Part shown: piece by piece, positions 25,628-32,896 of the stretch
Layout: every line of letters starts with the position of its first letter
How positions within the stretch are numbered: the first letter of the stretch is position 1
Source: an uncultured Celeribacter sp.
GTDB taxonomy: Bacteria; Pseudomonadota; Alphaproteobacteria; Rhodobacterales; Rhodobacteraceae
Length of the DNA: 64,000 nt
Direction of reading: 5' to 3'
NCBI RefSeq assembly: GCF_963675965.1
Contig: NZ_OY780935.1
Coordinates: 3,212,501 to 3,276,500, forward strand
Translations under genes and position numbers: made by a program
Notes under the pieces: generated by a model
Databases searched by the model: none
What the model saw: only the letters and a program-made list of their open reading frames with translations
What the model was told of the DNA's origin: nothing

Positions 25628-25725
25628 TCACAGTCACAATGGGTAGCCCTGTCTAGATACCCCCCGTCACAGTAGTAACAGAGAGAGTGACTGTGGCGGC
25701 TGTGATTGTGATCCCTTAGAGAAAG
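25604..25725. repeat. direct and inverted repeat cluster, possible origin or operator
   Basis: Two imperfect 29-base direct copies beginning CTAGATACCCCCC and ending CACAG (25604 and 25653 onward), 49 bases apart. TCACAGTCACA in the first copy is mirrored by GTGACTGTGG and TGTGATTGTGA at 25687-25712. The cluster follows the primase remnant, where satellite and plasmid replicons often keep the site recognised by the primase. Confidence 0.45.
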
Positions 25726-25737
25726 GACCGCCCCGCC

Positions 25738-26370
25738 ATGTATGTTCACGACGCAATCACCCATAGCAGGCTTTCGGACCTATTCGACATGGCCGAAGAC
25801 GTGATCCTTTCACGCGGCTGCTATTCGCCCGACGCGGTGGAACAAGTGCTTTTCGACCGATACATGTATTTCGTTTCAGCGTATTTGTCGGGGTGCACTC
25901 AGTATCTTGTGACCGAAGAACGCTGCGCAGGTGAAAGCTTCATCTTTGAACTGTGCGAACGGGTTGGGGCGAAGAAGCTTCTTCGGCACAGCTACAAGAT
26001 GGCCGAACAACTCATGGCGCAGCCCCGGTTCTACTTCCCAAATTTTGAGCAAATGGCGACTGCGAAGTATCTGGACATGCTCAACACCATAGATGACGTG
26101 GAACGGCTGCGGTTTTCCGGCTTGGTTTTGTTCGCCGTTGCGCACATTCCCGGTGCCCGTAGCGACATGCGCCGCATTCTCCGTCGCCGGGGTGTTGACG
26201 GCGGCGAACGCTATATCCCGACCCTCGTAGCCGACGAAACCATGACCCAACGTATCCGAGCGGTGCAGGGGCTGACCCCTGTGGGGAAGATCAGAAAGCG
26301 GGCACCAAAGCGTGTCGCAAAGCGCAGACTGAAAAAGCCCGGAGGTGAAGGCAGAAAGCGCCTGTCGTAG
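25738..26370 (+). CDS. unknown element protein with basic tail
   Basis: 210 residues; GAAAGGA precedes the start. Residues 1-150 look like a compact helical domain (RLSDLFDMAEDVILSRG, FIFELCERVGAKKLLRHSYKMAEQL). The last 35 residues are strongly basic (KIRKRAPKRVAKRRLKK), suggesting nucleic-acid contact. No family recognised. A hairpin GGTAGCC/GGCTGCC (26375-26393) follows the stop directly. Confidence 0.6.
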   Translation: MYVHDAITHSRLSDLFDMAEDVILSRGCYSPDAVEQVLFDRYMYFVSAYLSGCTQYLVTEERCAGESFIFELCERVGAKKLLRHSYKMAEQLMAQPRFYFPNFEQMATAKYLDMLNTIDDVERLRFSGLVLFAVAHIPGARSDMRRILRRRGVDGGERYIPTLVADETMTQRIRAVQGLTPVGKIRKRAPKRVAKRRLKKPGGEGRKRLS

Positions 26371-26447
26371 ACTTGGTAGCCGTATGGGCTGCCATTCTAC
26401 ATCGCAACCACATGTAACGACTCAGCATTTTATTGCCGCACTTTCTC

Positions 26448-26465
26448 TGCCTAATCCTTGCCTAA
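26448..26465 (+). repeat. tandem heptamer TGCCTAA-TCCT-TGCCTAA
   Basis: Third perfect pair with an 11-base period, inside the 182-base gap that should hold the promoter of the following gene block (start 26553). Confidence 0.65.
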
Positions 26466-26552
26466 AGTCGGGTCGCAATATCGTCGCCTGACCGTTCGTA
26501 GAAAGTATTTGTGTCTATTATTGTAAGAGATTGAATTCACGTCCGAATTCGA

Positions 26553-26885
26553 TTGACCGACGATCCCGCTGGCCCGTTTCCTGCCAATAGGTCGCCTTGT
26601 GTGGCGGAATTTCAACAAGAATGTCGGTCAGCACCCGTGAATACCGCAGAAGATCAAACCGCTTGGGGCGAAACCCCCGTCAAGCCGCGCCGGTCCCGCG
26701 TTCGGCTGGATAGCGCGACGGATTGCAGGCGCGAAGCCGCACGGCAGTATCGCCGCGCGATCAACGGCGAATTGAAGATCGAAGACATGTCGCGGCTTAT
26801 CAACGCCTTGGCCTTGATTGGGCGCATGATCGAAGGTTCGTCGCTGGAGGACCGCATTTCTAAGCTGGAAGAAGGGGCGCGGTAA
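26553..26885 (+). CDS. unknown, possibly terminase-small-subunit-associated protein
   Basis: 110 residues from a TTG; a GTG at 26601 is an alternative. Disordered N terminus, then a helical C-terminal half (SATDCRREAARQYRRAINGELKIEDMSRLINALALIGRMIEGSSLEDRISKLEE). That half recalls small proteins I have seen encoded directly before phage terminase large subunits in alphaproteobacterial prophages; the recollection is weak and unverified. First gene of a tightly packed block: its stop shares a base with the next start. Confidence 0.5.
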   Translation: MTDDPAGPFPANRSPCVAEFQQECRSAPVNTAEDQTAWGETPVKPRRSRVRLDSATDCRREAARQYRRAINGELKIEDMSRLINALALIGRMIEGSSLEDRISKLEEGAR

Positions 26886-27142
26886 TGGTCCGGGGGCTGG
26901 CATCGCGCGTCACGAAGTTGGAGCGCCGTAGCGTGCCGCCCGCACGGGTTCACGGTGCCGTCGCGCGGTTCACGCCCCAAGGCCAGCTTATCGGCATCAT
27001 GCCGAAGGGGCCGTGCATGATCGTGACCGACCACGGGTCCGACGACGAATGGCAGGCCGCGCTAATGGCGCAGCAAGCCCGACTAATCCACGAAGCAAGC
27101 GAAACAATCGCAGAAGAAGAAGGAAATAGGCACAATGCGTAG
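26885..27142 (+). CDS. small unknown element protein
   Basis: 85 residues, start at TAATG overlapping the previous stop by one base. N terminus RGLASRVTKLERRSVPP resembles the short coiled leader of small proteins encoded near phage packaging genes; the C-terminal half is a Gln/Ala-rich acidic helix (EWQAALMAQQARLIHEASETIAEEE). Function unknown. Confidence 0.5.
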   Translation: MVRGLASRVTKLERRSVPPARVHGAVARFTPQGQLIGIMPKGPCMIVTDHGSDDEWQAALMAQQARLIHEASETIAEEEGNRHNA

Positions 27143-27860
27143 CGTCATGGGAAGCCCCGCAATCGGGCACGCCGAAGGGAATAGCGTTCATCTTGTTCCG
27201 TCGCGGGCTAACACGATCCAGAACTTGCGCACGAACACTTGGCTGCGCCTCAAGCTTGGCGACCCGGAGAAGCTTCCGAGCGTGAAGAACGACCTTGAAG
27301 CCCTGTTTTCCAAGGTCACGGCGACGACCGAAAAGGCGCAGAAGCTTGCGGGCGACCGGACGCGCAACAAGGCGCAACAGCACATGGCCGCGCACGAACT
27401 TGCCGTGCAGCTTTCCAGCGACCTGCGGCGGCACGCCCAAATCTTCGGGAAGAAGGCCAACGAACTCAAAGACGACGGGCAGGCCGTCGCCGACGAAATC
27501 TTGGGGCCGCGCGATAGCTATGGCTATCTGCAATCCGAAATCCGGGGCTGGATCAGGGACCAAATTAAGACCCCGGAAGGGATGCAGAAGGTATCCAACG
27601 CCTACAAGGTGGATTTGCAAGTCGCATCTACTATCTATTCGTCGCCGTCGTTTCTCATGGATATGACCGACCAATTGCATTCGACCATGCGATTGAAAGC
27701 CGTCGAACTTTTCGCGCCGACCGGCTTCAAGCTGTTGAATGAAGGCGTCGAACTTGCCGACAAGGTGCAGAATTACGAACGCGTCGTAGGCGACGTGCAT
27801 TCGTCCTACTATTCGCACGAAGTCGTTGAAGCGGCACAGGCAAGCCGGGTCGAAGTGTAA
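27135..27860 (+). CDS. unknown helical element protein
   Basis: 241 residues; start overlaps the previous gene by eight bases, with AAGGAAATAGG upstream. Predominantly helical and charged (NDLEALFSKVTATTEKAQKLAGDRTRNKAQQH, ELADKVQNYERVVGDVH), without cysteine. Scaffold-like or structural composition, but no recognisable family. A second in-frame ATG four codons in is an alternative start. Confidence 0.55.
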   Translation: MRSVMGSPAIGHAEGNSVHLVPSRANTIQNLRTNTWLRLKLGDPEKLPSVKNDLEALFSKVTATTEKAQKLAGDRTRNKAQQHMAAHELAVQLSSDLRRHAQIFGKKANELKDDGQAVADEILGPRDSYGYLQSEIRGWIRDQIKTPEGMQKVSNAYKVDLQVASTIYSSPSFLMDMTDQLHSTMRLKAVELFAPTGFKLLNEGVELADKVQNYERVVGDVHSSYYSHEVVEAAQASRVEV

Positions 27861-27863
27861 GCC

Positions 27864-28367
27864 ATGACCGCCGCAGCCAACATTGCGAAGCTGGCCGCTT
27901 GGGTCGAAGCTTCTAGCCCGGCAAAGCGCCCTGCACCCCAATACGGTTGGGTGCAGGTGCCGCCTTGGGCTGTGTTGCTACCGCTGGCCCCTGACAGCCC
28001 CGCCAGCGCCGTTGACCTATCCAAGATAGGGGAAGCGTCCATGCCGCTCTTGTGCGCCGCTGTGGCCCTTTCTGCGCCTGTGCTAGATCAGCGCCTAGAT
28101 TGGGACTGCACCGGCATCGGCACGGTAAGCGACCGGCTGCACCACATCTTGCACCACGTTCCCGAAAGCCGATGGGACATGCCCCGCGTCGTTGCTGTGG
28201 GCATCACGTCGCCGTCGCAATCCATGAACGCAGCCCTTGCCGCCGAAGGCTTGGCGCTGGATTTGACCGAAACCGCCGTCTTGTTCTGCCCCCTATATGC
28301 GGTCACGTCCAAGGATCGCAGCCGGGCGCAAGAGGTATGCCGCGCGTCCTATGCTCTAGCGGCGTAG
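27864..28367 (+). CDS. unknown element protein
   Basis: 167 residues, three bases after the preceding stop and thus in the same transcript. Ala/Pro-rich N-terminal third (ASSPAKRPAPQYGW), then RLHHILHHVPESRW with clustered His. No signal peptide. Its 3' end overlaps by 12 bases with the converging membrane-protein gene. No family recognised. Confidence 0.5.
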   Translation: MTAAANIAKLAAWVEASSPAKRPAPQYGWVQVPPWAVLLPLAPDSPASAVDLSKIGEASMPLLCAAVALSAPVLDQRLDWDCTGIGTVSDRLHHILHHVPESRWDMPRVVAVGITSPSQSMNAALAAEGLALDLTETAVLFCPLYAVTSKDRSRAQEVCRASYALAA

Positions 28368-28838
28368 AGTGGGTTCCGCCCTTGGCGCTTGGGGCCGTTC
28401 AACAACTACAACTTCCCGTCGTCCACCAAGTGACAAAATCAGCCCAACGATTAGGCTAATCGACCCGAGCACGAAGCCGAACAATCCGGCGATGCTGGTC
28501 ATCAAGCCGCCCGCGATCACGCTTCCCGCTGCTGCGTAGCCTTTGTCGGCTTCTGCGGCACCCGTGACCATTTCATGCGACACGACCCCCGACAGTATGA
28601 ATGTCGAAATCGGCAACGCGAAGATGGCCGCGCCCAAGATCAAGAAGCCGCGCCCGAACGCACGCCGGACTGTTGGGGCGAACGCCGCCAAAAGGATAGC
28701 TACGATAAAGACGATGAAGAAACCTGCCGTGCCTTTGCCGTCGGAAATTGCCGCAAACAGCGGGGATAGTGCCAGCCCGGCGGCTATGCCGAAGACTATG
28801 CCGACAGTGATTTGAAAGATGATCCGAACGATTTTCAT
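28356..28838 (-). CDS. element-encoded integral membrane protein
   Basis: 160 residues with four membrane helices (about 7-27, 38-55, 63-85 and 108-138) and a short charged tail ending ERPQAPRAEPTLRR. Reads opposite to the rest of the element and starts inside the stop of the secreted-protein gene (ATGA), so the two are one operon. Typical of cargo such as an immunity or superinfection-exclusion protein, but this is inference. No family recognised. Confidence 0.6.
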   Translation of the reverse strand: MKIVRIIFQITVGIVFGIAAGLALSPLFAAISDGKGTAGFFIVFIVAILLAAFAPTVRRAFGRGFLILGAAIFALPISTFILSGVVSHEMVTGAAEADKGYAAAGSVIAGGLMTSIAGLFGFVLGSISLIVGLILSLGGRREVVVVERPQAPRAEPTLRR

Positions 28839-29206
28839 TGGTGGCCAGTCTCCAAGCTTTCGACGGCTTCAATGCTCAAACGAATGTCGCTCCCGCGAAT
28901 TTCGACGGAGCCGCTTCCAACGACTGAGCATAACTTGTCCGTGTCAATCATTATGCTGCCGTTCCGGCACTCGTCTTCGATCCGCTCCCGAATTTCGCGA
29001 CCCGCATCCATTGTCACGGTGAAGAACTCACCCGAATTGCTATAGAAGCGAAAGTTGCTGTCGTTGTAGAAAATCTTGCCCGTGAATGTGACCGGCTTTC
29101 TGTCCATAGAAGCTAAGTATTCTTCAAAAGTTTCGGCGCTGGCGCTTCCCGCACCTGTGAAGCAAGCGCCGCACAGCGCGGCAATCAACAAATTTCTATT
29201 TCGCAT
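28835..29206 (-). CDS. element-encoded small periplasmic protein
   Basis: 123 residues from the ATG at 29206, chosen because GGGAGG precedes it by four bases; a TTG five codons upstream is in frame. The signal peptide is MRNRNLLIAALCGACFTGAGSASA. The mature part has an OB-like beta pattern (KPVTFTGKIFYNDSNFRFYS...EFFTVTMD) and two cysteines. Cotranscribed with the membrane protein downstream. Its role may be envelope modification or phage exclusion, or it may be ordinary cargo. Confidence 0.6.
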   Translation of the reverse strand: MRNRNLLIAALCGACFTGAGSASAETFEEYLASMDRKPVTFTGKIFYNDSNFRFYSNSGEFFTVTMDAGREIRERIEDECRNGSIMIDTDKLCSVVGSGSVEIRGSDIRLSIEAVESLETGHQ

Positions 29207-29465
29207 AATACCTCCCGACAACTTGAGCGCGATCCAGCCAAATAGTGACGCAGTTTACGTCATGTGTCACGCGCGAACGCTTGGTGGTGTCAGGTCGGAA
29301 AGTGGCGGCACGGGCCACTCGCGCTGCGACATGCGGTCACGTCTTCGTGAATGGTTGCAGGCGATTTCCGGGCCGTTCGCCGCGCTTCGACATTCAAGGC
29401 AATGCTTAGGCAGAGAAATCTGCGCTGAATTTTTATCAGCAAAAATATACACTTATAGGTATAAG
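29207..29465. other. right end of the element, non-coding, with a half heptamer
   Basis: Holds the promoter of the two minus-strand genes and one exact heptamer TTAGGCA at 29406-29412, about 50 bases from the right att core, followed by GAGA as in the left copy but without a second heptamer. An AT-rich stretch (29430-29460) directly borders the core. Confidence 0.45.
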
Positions 29466-29480
29466 TGGCAGCCCGTAGGG
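29463..29480. repeat. right attachment-site core (direct repeat copy 2)
   Basis: AAGTGGCAGCCCGTAGGG, overlapping the 3' end of the intact tRNA-Glu gene including its encoded CCA. Confidence 0.85.
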
Positions 29481-29540
29481 GAATCGAACCCCTCTTTCCA
29501 GGTTGAAAACCTGGCGTCCTAACCGATAGACGAACGGGCC
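29466..29540 (-). tRNA. tRNA-Glu (anticodon TTC), copy 2, integration target
   Basis: 75 nt, identical to the copy at 5268-5342. Its 3' end faces the element, which ends in the att repeat. Integration restored the full tRNA, so function should be kept. Confidence 0.97.
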
Positions 29541-29665
29541 ACTCTGTCGGTAGGCGGGTTATTAGGGGAGGGGGGCGTCAGAGGCAAGAGGAATTTTACG
29601 CTTCTGACACAGATTTTTTACCGGCCTTTGCCCCGGTTGTCGTAGTGTGGCTATGGCCTCGGCGC

Positions 29666-31408
29666 TTAGGCTTCTGCGGCATCCTCAAGACGCAGCTGCG
29701 CAGAGCTGCGCCCACCCCATGTGTTCAACTCCAGACGCCCCGCCAGATGGAAGCGCGCGCCGCCGTGGCTCTCAAGCGCCGGGCCGATCGGCCCGTCGAA
29801 CGCCCCGAAACAGATCGCATCCAGACGCGGGCCAAGCCCGTCTGAGAAGGTCACTTTCAGATGACTTTCCCCGACCCGCCGGGCGAAATGGATCTGGCAG
29901 GACGGGAAGGCAAAACGCGGCGCCGGGGCCGAGGCACCATAAGGGCCTGCGGCGTCCAGTTGGGCGATCAGCTCTGGCGTGGCGGCGCCGGGCATCAGCA
30001 GACCGTCAAGCTTGAGATCGGCGGGGCCCATCGACCCTGCGCCCTGTTTGGCGAGCAGTTCTGACAATCGGGCCATGGCGGGCTCCAACTGATCCCGGGC
30101 CACGGTAAGGCCCGCCGCCATCTTGTGCCCGCCACCTTTAAGCAACAGACCTTCGGCGGCCAGACGTTGAATTGCGGCCCCCAGATCGACGCCACTCACG
30201 GATCGCCCCGATCCCTTGCCTTCCGCGCCATCAAAGCCAATGACGATGGCCGGACGGTTGGTCGCCTCTTTCAGGCGCGAGGCGACAATACCGACGACAC
30301 CGGGATGCCAGCCTTCGCCCGCAGCCCAGACGAGCGGGCCGTCAAGGCCACGTTGTTCGGCCTGTACCATCGCCTCCGCCCGAACAGCGTTTTCAATGTC
30401 GCGGCGTTCTGTGTTCAGAAGGTCAAGCCTCTCGGCCAGCGCCTGCGCCTCATGCGGGTCGGTTGTCGACAAAAGCCGCGCGCCCAGATCGGCAGCCCCG
30501 ATCCGCCCGCCGGCATTGATCCGCGGCCCCAGCATGAACCCCAGCGCGTAAGAAGTCGGCGCACTGTCCATGCGGGCGACATCGGCCAGCGCCCGCAGGC
30601 CGATGCGATCGCGGCGTGCCATGATCTTGAGGCCTTGTCGCACAAGCGCGCGGTTGACGCCGATCAGCGGGGCCACGTCGGCCACGGTCGCCAGCGCGAC
30701 GAGGTCGAGCATGGCCATCAGATCGGGGCCTTTTTGTCCGTTTTGGCGCATTTGGCGCGTGACCTCGACCAGCATCAGAAACACCACGGCTGCGGCGCAG
30801 AGATGCGCCAGATCCCCGGTTTCATCCTGCCGGTTCGGGTTCACCACCGCCACGCAATCGGGCAGGGTTTCCCCGCCCAGGTGGTGGTCCAGAACGATGA
30901 CATCTGCCCCTTTGGCGGCGGCAATGGCCTCATGTGATAGCGTGCCGCAATCGACACAGACGATCAGGTCGTGGTCCCGCGCCAGCCCGGCCATGGCGGG
31001 TTCATTCGGACCATAGCCTTCGTCGATCCTGTCGGGGATATAAAGCGTTGCATCCAGCCCCATCTGCCGCAACCAGGTGATCAGCAGCGCGGCAGAGGTG
31101 CCGCCGTCGACATCGTAATCCGCGAAAATGGCAATTTTTTCGCGGCGCTTTGTGGCCTTCAGAAACCGCGTGGCGGCGACCTCCATGTCCTTGAGTGTCA
31201 GCGGATCTGGCAGCAGGTCCTTGAGCTTGGGATCAAGGAAACGGTCGACCTCTTCGGGGGCGACGCCGCGGCGCGCCAGTGTCTGGCACAGGGACAGCGG
31301 CAGGCGGGATTGCTGGGCCAGAAGCGCGGCCTGACGGTCCAGATCAGCCGAAGGGCCGACCCAGCGCCGGCCGGTCAGCGAGCTGGAGACATTGAGAAAA
31401 TCAGTCAT
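29666..31408 (-). CDS. recJ: single-stranded-DNA-specific exonuclease RecJ
   Basis: 580 residues from the ATG at 31408. DHH phosphoesterase domain with FADYDVDGGTSAALL near residue 85 (DVDG metal ligands) and VIVLDHHLGG near 160; DHHA1 domain with GGGHKMAAG near 430; OB-like C-terminal domain ending WGGRSSAQLRLED. A 5'-3' exonuclease for recombination and mismatch repair. In Rhodobacterales it commonly follows glpX on one transcript; here a strong hairpin separates the two. Confidence 0.95.
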   Translation of the reverse strand: MTDFLNVSSSLTGRRWVGPSADLDRQAALLAQQSRLPLSLCQTLARRGVAPEEVDRFLDPKLKDLLPDPLTLKDMEVAATRFLKATKRREKIAIFADYDVDGGTSAALLITWLRQMGLDATLYIPDRIDEGYGPNEPAMAGLARDHDLIVCVDCGTLSHEAIAAAKGADVIVLDHHLGGETLPDCVAVVNPNRQDETGDLAHLCAAAVVFLMLVEVTRQMRQNGQKGPDLMAMLDLVALATVADVAPLIGVNRALVRQGLKIMARRDRIGLRALADVARMDSAPTSYALGFMLGPRINAGGRIGAADLGARLLSTTDPHEAQALAERLDLLNTERRDIENAVRAEAMVQAEQRGLDGPLVWAAGEGWHPGVVGIVASRLKEATNRPAIVIGFDGAEGKGSGRSVSGVDLGAAIQRLAAEGLLLKGGGHKMAAGLTVARDQLEPAMARLSELLAKQGAGSMGPADLKLDGLLMPGAATPELIAQLDAAGPYGASAPAPRFAFPSCQIHFARRVGESHLKVTFSDGLGPRLDAICFGAFDGPIGPALESHGGARFHLAGRLELNTWGGRSSAQLRLEDAAEA

Positions 31409-31504
31409 AAGCCAACTATATCGCCGACTGCGCGGGCGGATGCAAATGCGCTGTGCAAATGGCGGCAGCACAGGCGCGGGATATTGGTCTGGATCTGTGC
31501 GGTC

Positions 31505-31540
31505 AGAAAAACGCCCGCCAATTTGATCTGGCGGGCGCAA
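31505..31540 (-). terminator. terminator after glpX
   Basis: GCCCGCCA / TGGCGGGC, perfect 8-bp stem, 8-base loop, followed on the minus strand by TTTTT. Lies 43 bases past the glpX stop, before recJ. Confidence 0.8.
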
Positions 31541-31582
31541 TTTTGTCGGAGGAAAGGGGACGCTGCCCTTTTTCGCTCAGGA

Positions 31583-32557
31583 TCAGTCCCGCGTCAGCTT
31601 GATCGGGTTGCGGTAGGTCATGTGACGCACTGACCCGGTTTTGGAGCGCATCAGGATGGTTTCCGTGGTCAAATAGCCGGGTTCGCGCACGATGCCGGGC
31701 ACGATGGAGCCATCTGTGACGCCGGTTGCGGCAAAGATCACATCCGAGGTGACCAGTTCGTCGCGCGAATAGATCTTGTCGAAATCGGTGATCCCGGCCT
31801 TGGTGGCGCGGCCGCGTTCGTCATCGTTGCGGAACAAGAGCCGGCCCCACATCTGCCCGCCCATGCATTTCAGGGCCGAAGCCGCCAGCACGCCTTCGGG
31901 GGCGCCACCGGACCCCATATACATGTCGATCCCGGTGGAGGGTTCGGCGCAATGGATGACGCCCGCGACGTCGCCGTCGGTGATCAGGCGGATGGCGCAG
32001 CCGGTGGCGCGCAGTTCCTTGATCATCTCTTCGTGGCGCGGGCGCTCCAGCACGCAGAGGGTGATTTCATGCGGATCGACGCCTTTCGCCTTGGCCAGCG
32101 CCATGACGCGTTCGGTCGGGGTCATTTCAAGGGAGACGACGTCTTTGGGGTAGCCCGGACCGATCGCGAGTTTGTCCATATAGACATCGGGCGCGTGCAG
32201 CAGGGTGCCACGCGGCGCCATGGCGATCACGGTCAGCGCATTCGGCATGTCCTTGGCGGTCAGCGTGGTGCCTTCCAGCGGGTCCAGCGCGATGTCAACG
32301 GCAGGGCCGTTGCCGGTGCCGACCTCTTCCCCGATGTAGAGCATCGGGGCCTCGTCGCGTTCGCCCTCACCGATGACCACGACGCCGGCAATGTCGAGTT
32401 GGTTGAGCTGGTCGCGCATGGCGTTCACTGCGGCCTGGTCAGCGGCTTTTTCGTCGCCGTGGCCGACAAAATCGGCGGAAGCGATGGCAGCCTGTTCCGC
32501 CACGCGGGCGAGGCCGAGGGACAGCATACGGTCGTGGAAGGCAATGGGGTTGGACAT
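31583..32557 (-). CDS. glpX: class II fructose-1,6-bisphosphatase
   Basis: 324 residues. GlpX motifs: GHGDEKAADQAAV near residue 33, VVIGEGERDEAP near 60 (metal-binding Glu/Asp), DIALDPLEGTTL near 88 and SGGAPEGVLAASALKCMGG near 217. Hydrolyses fructose-1,6-bisphosphate in gluconeogenesis (and the Calvin cycle where present). Usual neighbour hom lies upstream, but an acetyltransferase gene on the opposite strand separates them here. Confidence 0.95.
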   Translation of the reverse strand: MSNPIAFHDRMLSLGLARVAEQAAIASADFVGHGDEKAADQAAVNAMRDQLNQLDIAGVVVIGEGERDEAPMLYIGEEVGTGNGPAVDIALDPLEGTTLTAKDMPNALTVIAMAPRGTLLHAPDVYMDKLAIGPGYPKDVVSLEMTPTERVMALAKAKGVDPHEITLCVLERPRHEEMIKELRATGCAIRLITDGDVAGVIHCAEPSTGIDMYMGSGGAPEGVLAASALKCMGGQMWGRLLFRNDDERGRATKAGITDFDKIYSRDELVTSDVIFAATGVTDGSIVPGIVREPGYLTTETILMRSKTGSVRHMTYRNPIKLTRD

Positions 32558-32896
32558 GTCTGGGTCGGTCCTATCTGGGACAAAGGAATTTGCCCTCCTT
32601 CATGACCACATGTTGTGGCACGGGGCAAGCTCACGTCAGGATTGTGGGCGCTAACAGCCGAAATTTTGCGCTAACATACTGTCGTAGGGCGACAAAACGA
32701 TGACAGTGCTGACCAGAACCAAGGTCTGTCGCGATAGAATTTACCGCGCTGTTGAGCGTCAGACGAAAGGGATCTTTGCGTCAAATGCGGTCCTAGAAAG
32801 GAAAAACGGGCCCGCACGCAGTTCGCGGCGAAGGTCTGGTTTGAGCGCTTATCGTTTGTTGCTGCACGAATCTCGAGCGGCTGCTAAGAGACAAGC
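32558..32896. other. intergenic interval of 339 bases between divergent genes
   Basis: Should contain the glpX promoter and that of the acetyltransferase gene. No ORF, RNA or strong repeat recognised. Composition becomes AT-richer toward the acetyltransferase gene. Confidence 0.4.

Larger units (their letters stand above)
22436..29480. mobile_element. integrative element in tRNA-Glu, satellite-like, about 7.0 kb
   Basis: Bounded by an 18-bp direct repeat (AAGTGGCAGCCCGTAGGG), 15 bases of which are the 3' end of the tRNA-Glu gene at the right edge. Contents from left to right: tyrosine integrase, unknown, AlpA-like regulator, deleted primase/helicase, a repeat region, five unknown genes on the + strand and two on the - strand. 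The order integrase, AlpA, primase, small unknown genes resembles P4-like and PICI-like phage satellites. No capsid, tail or conjugation genes are present. Codon choice (strong GAA and GAC preference) differs from the flanks. Confidence 0.85.

Noticed and set aside
25003..25656. Programmed frameshift in the primase gene
   Set aside because: A frameshift alone would leave the central helicase domain in place; several hundred residues are missing, so a deletion is the simpler explanation.
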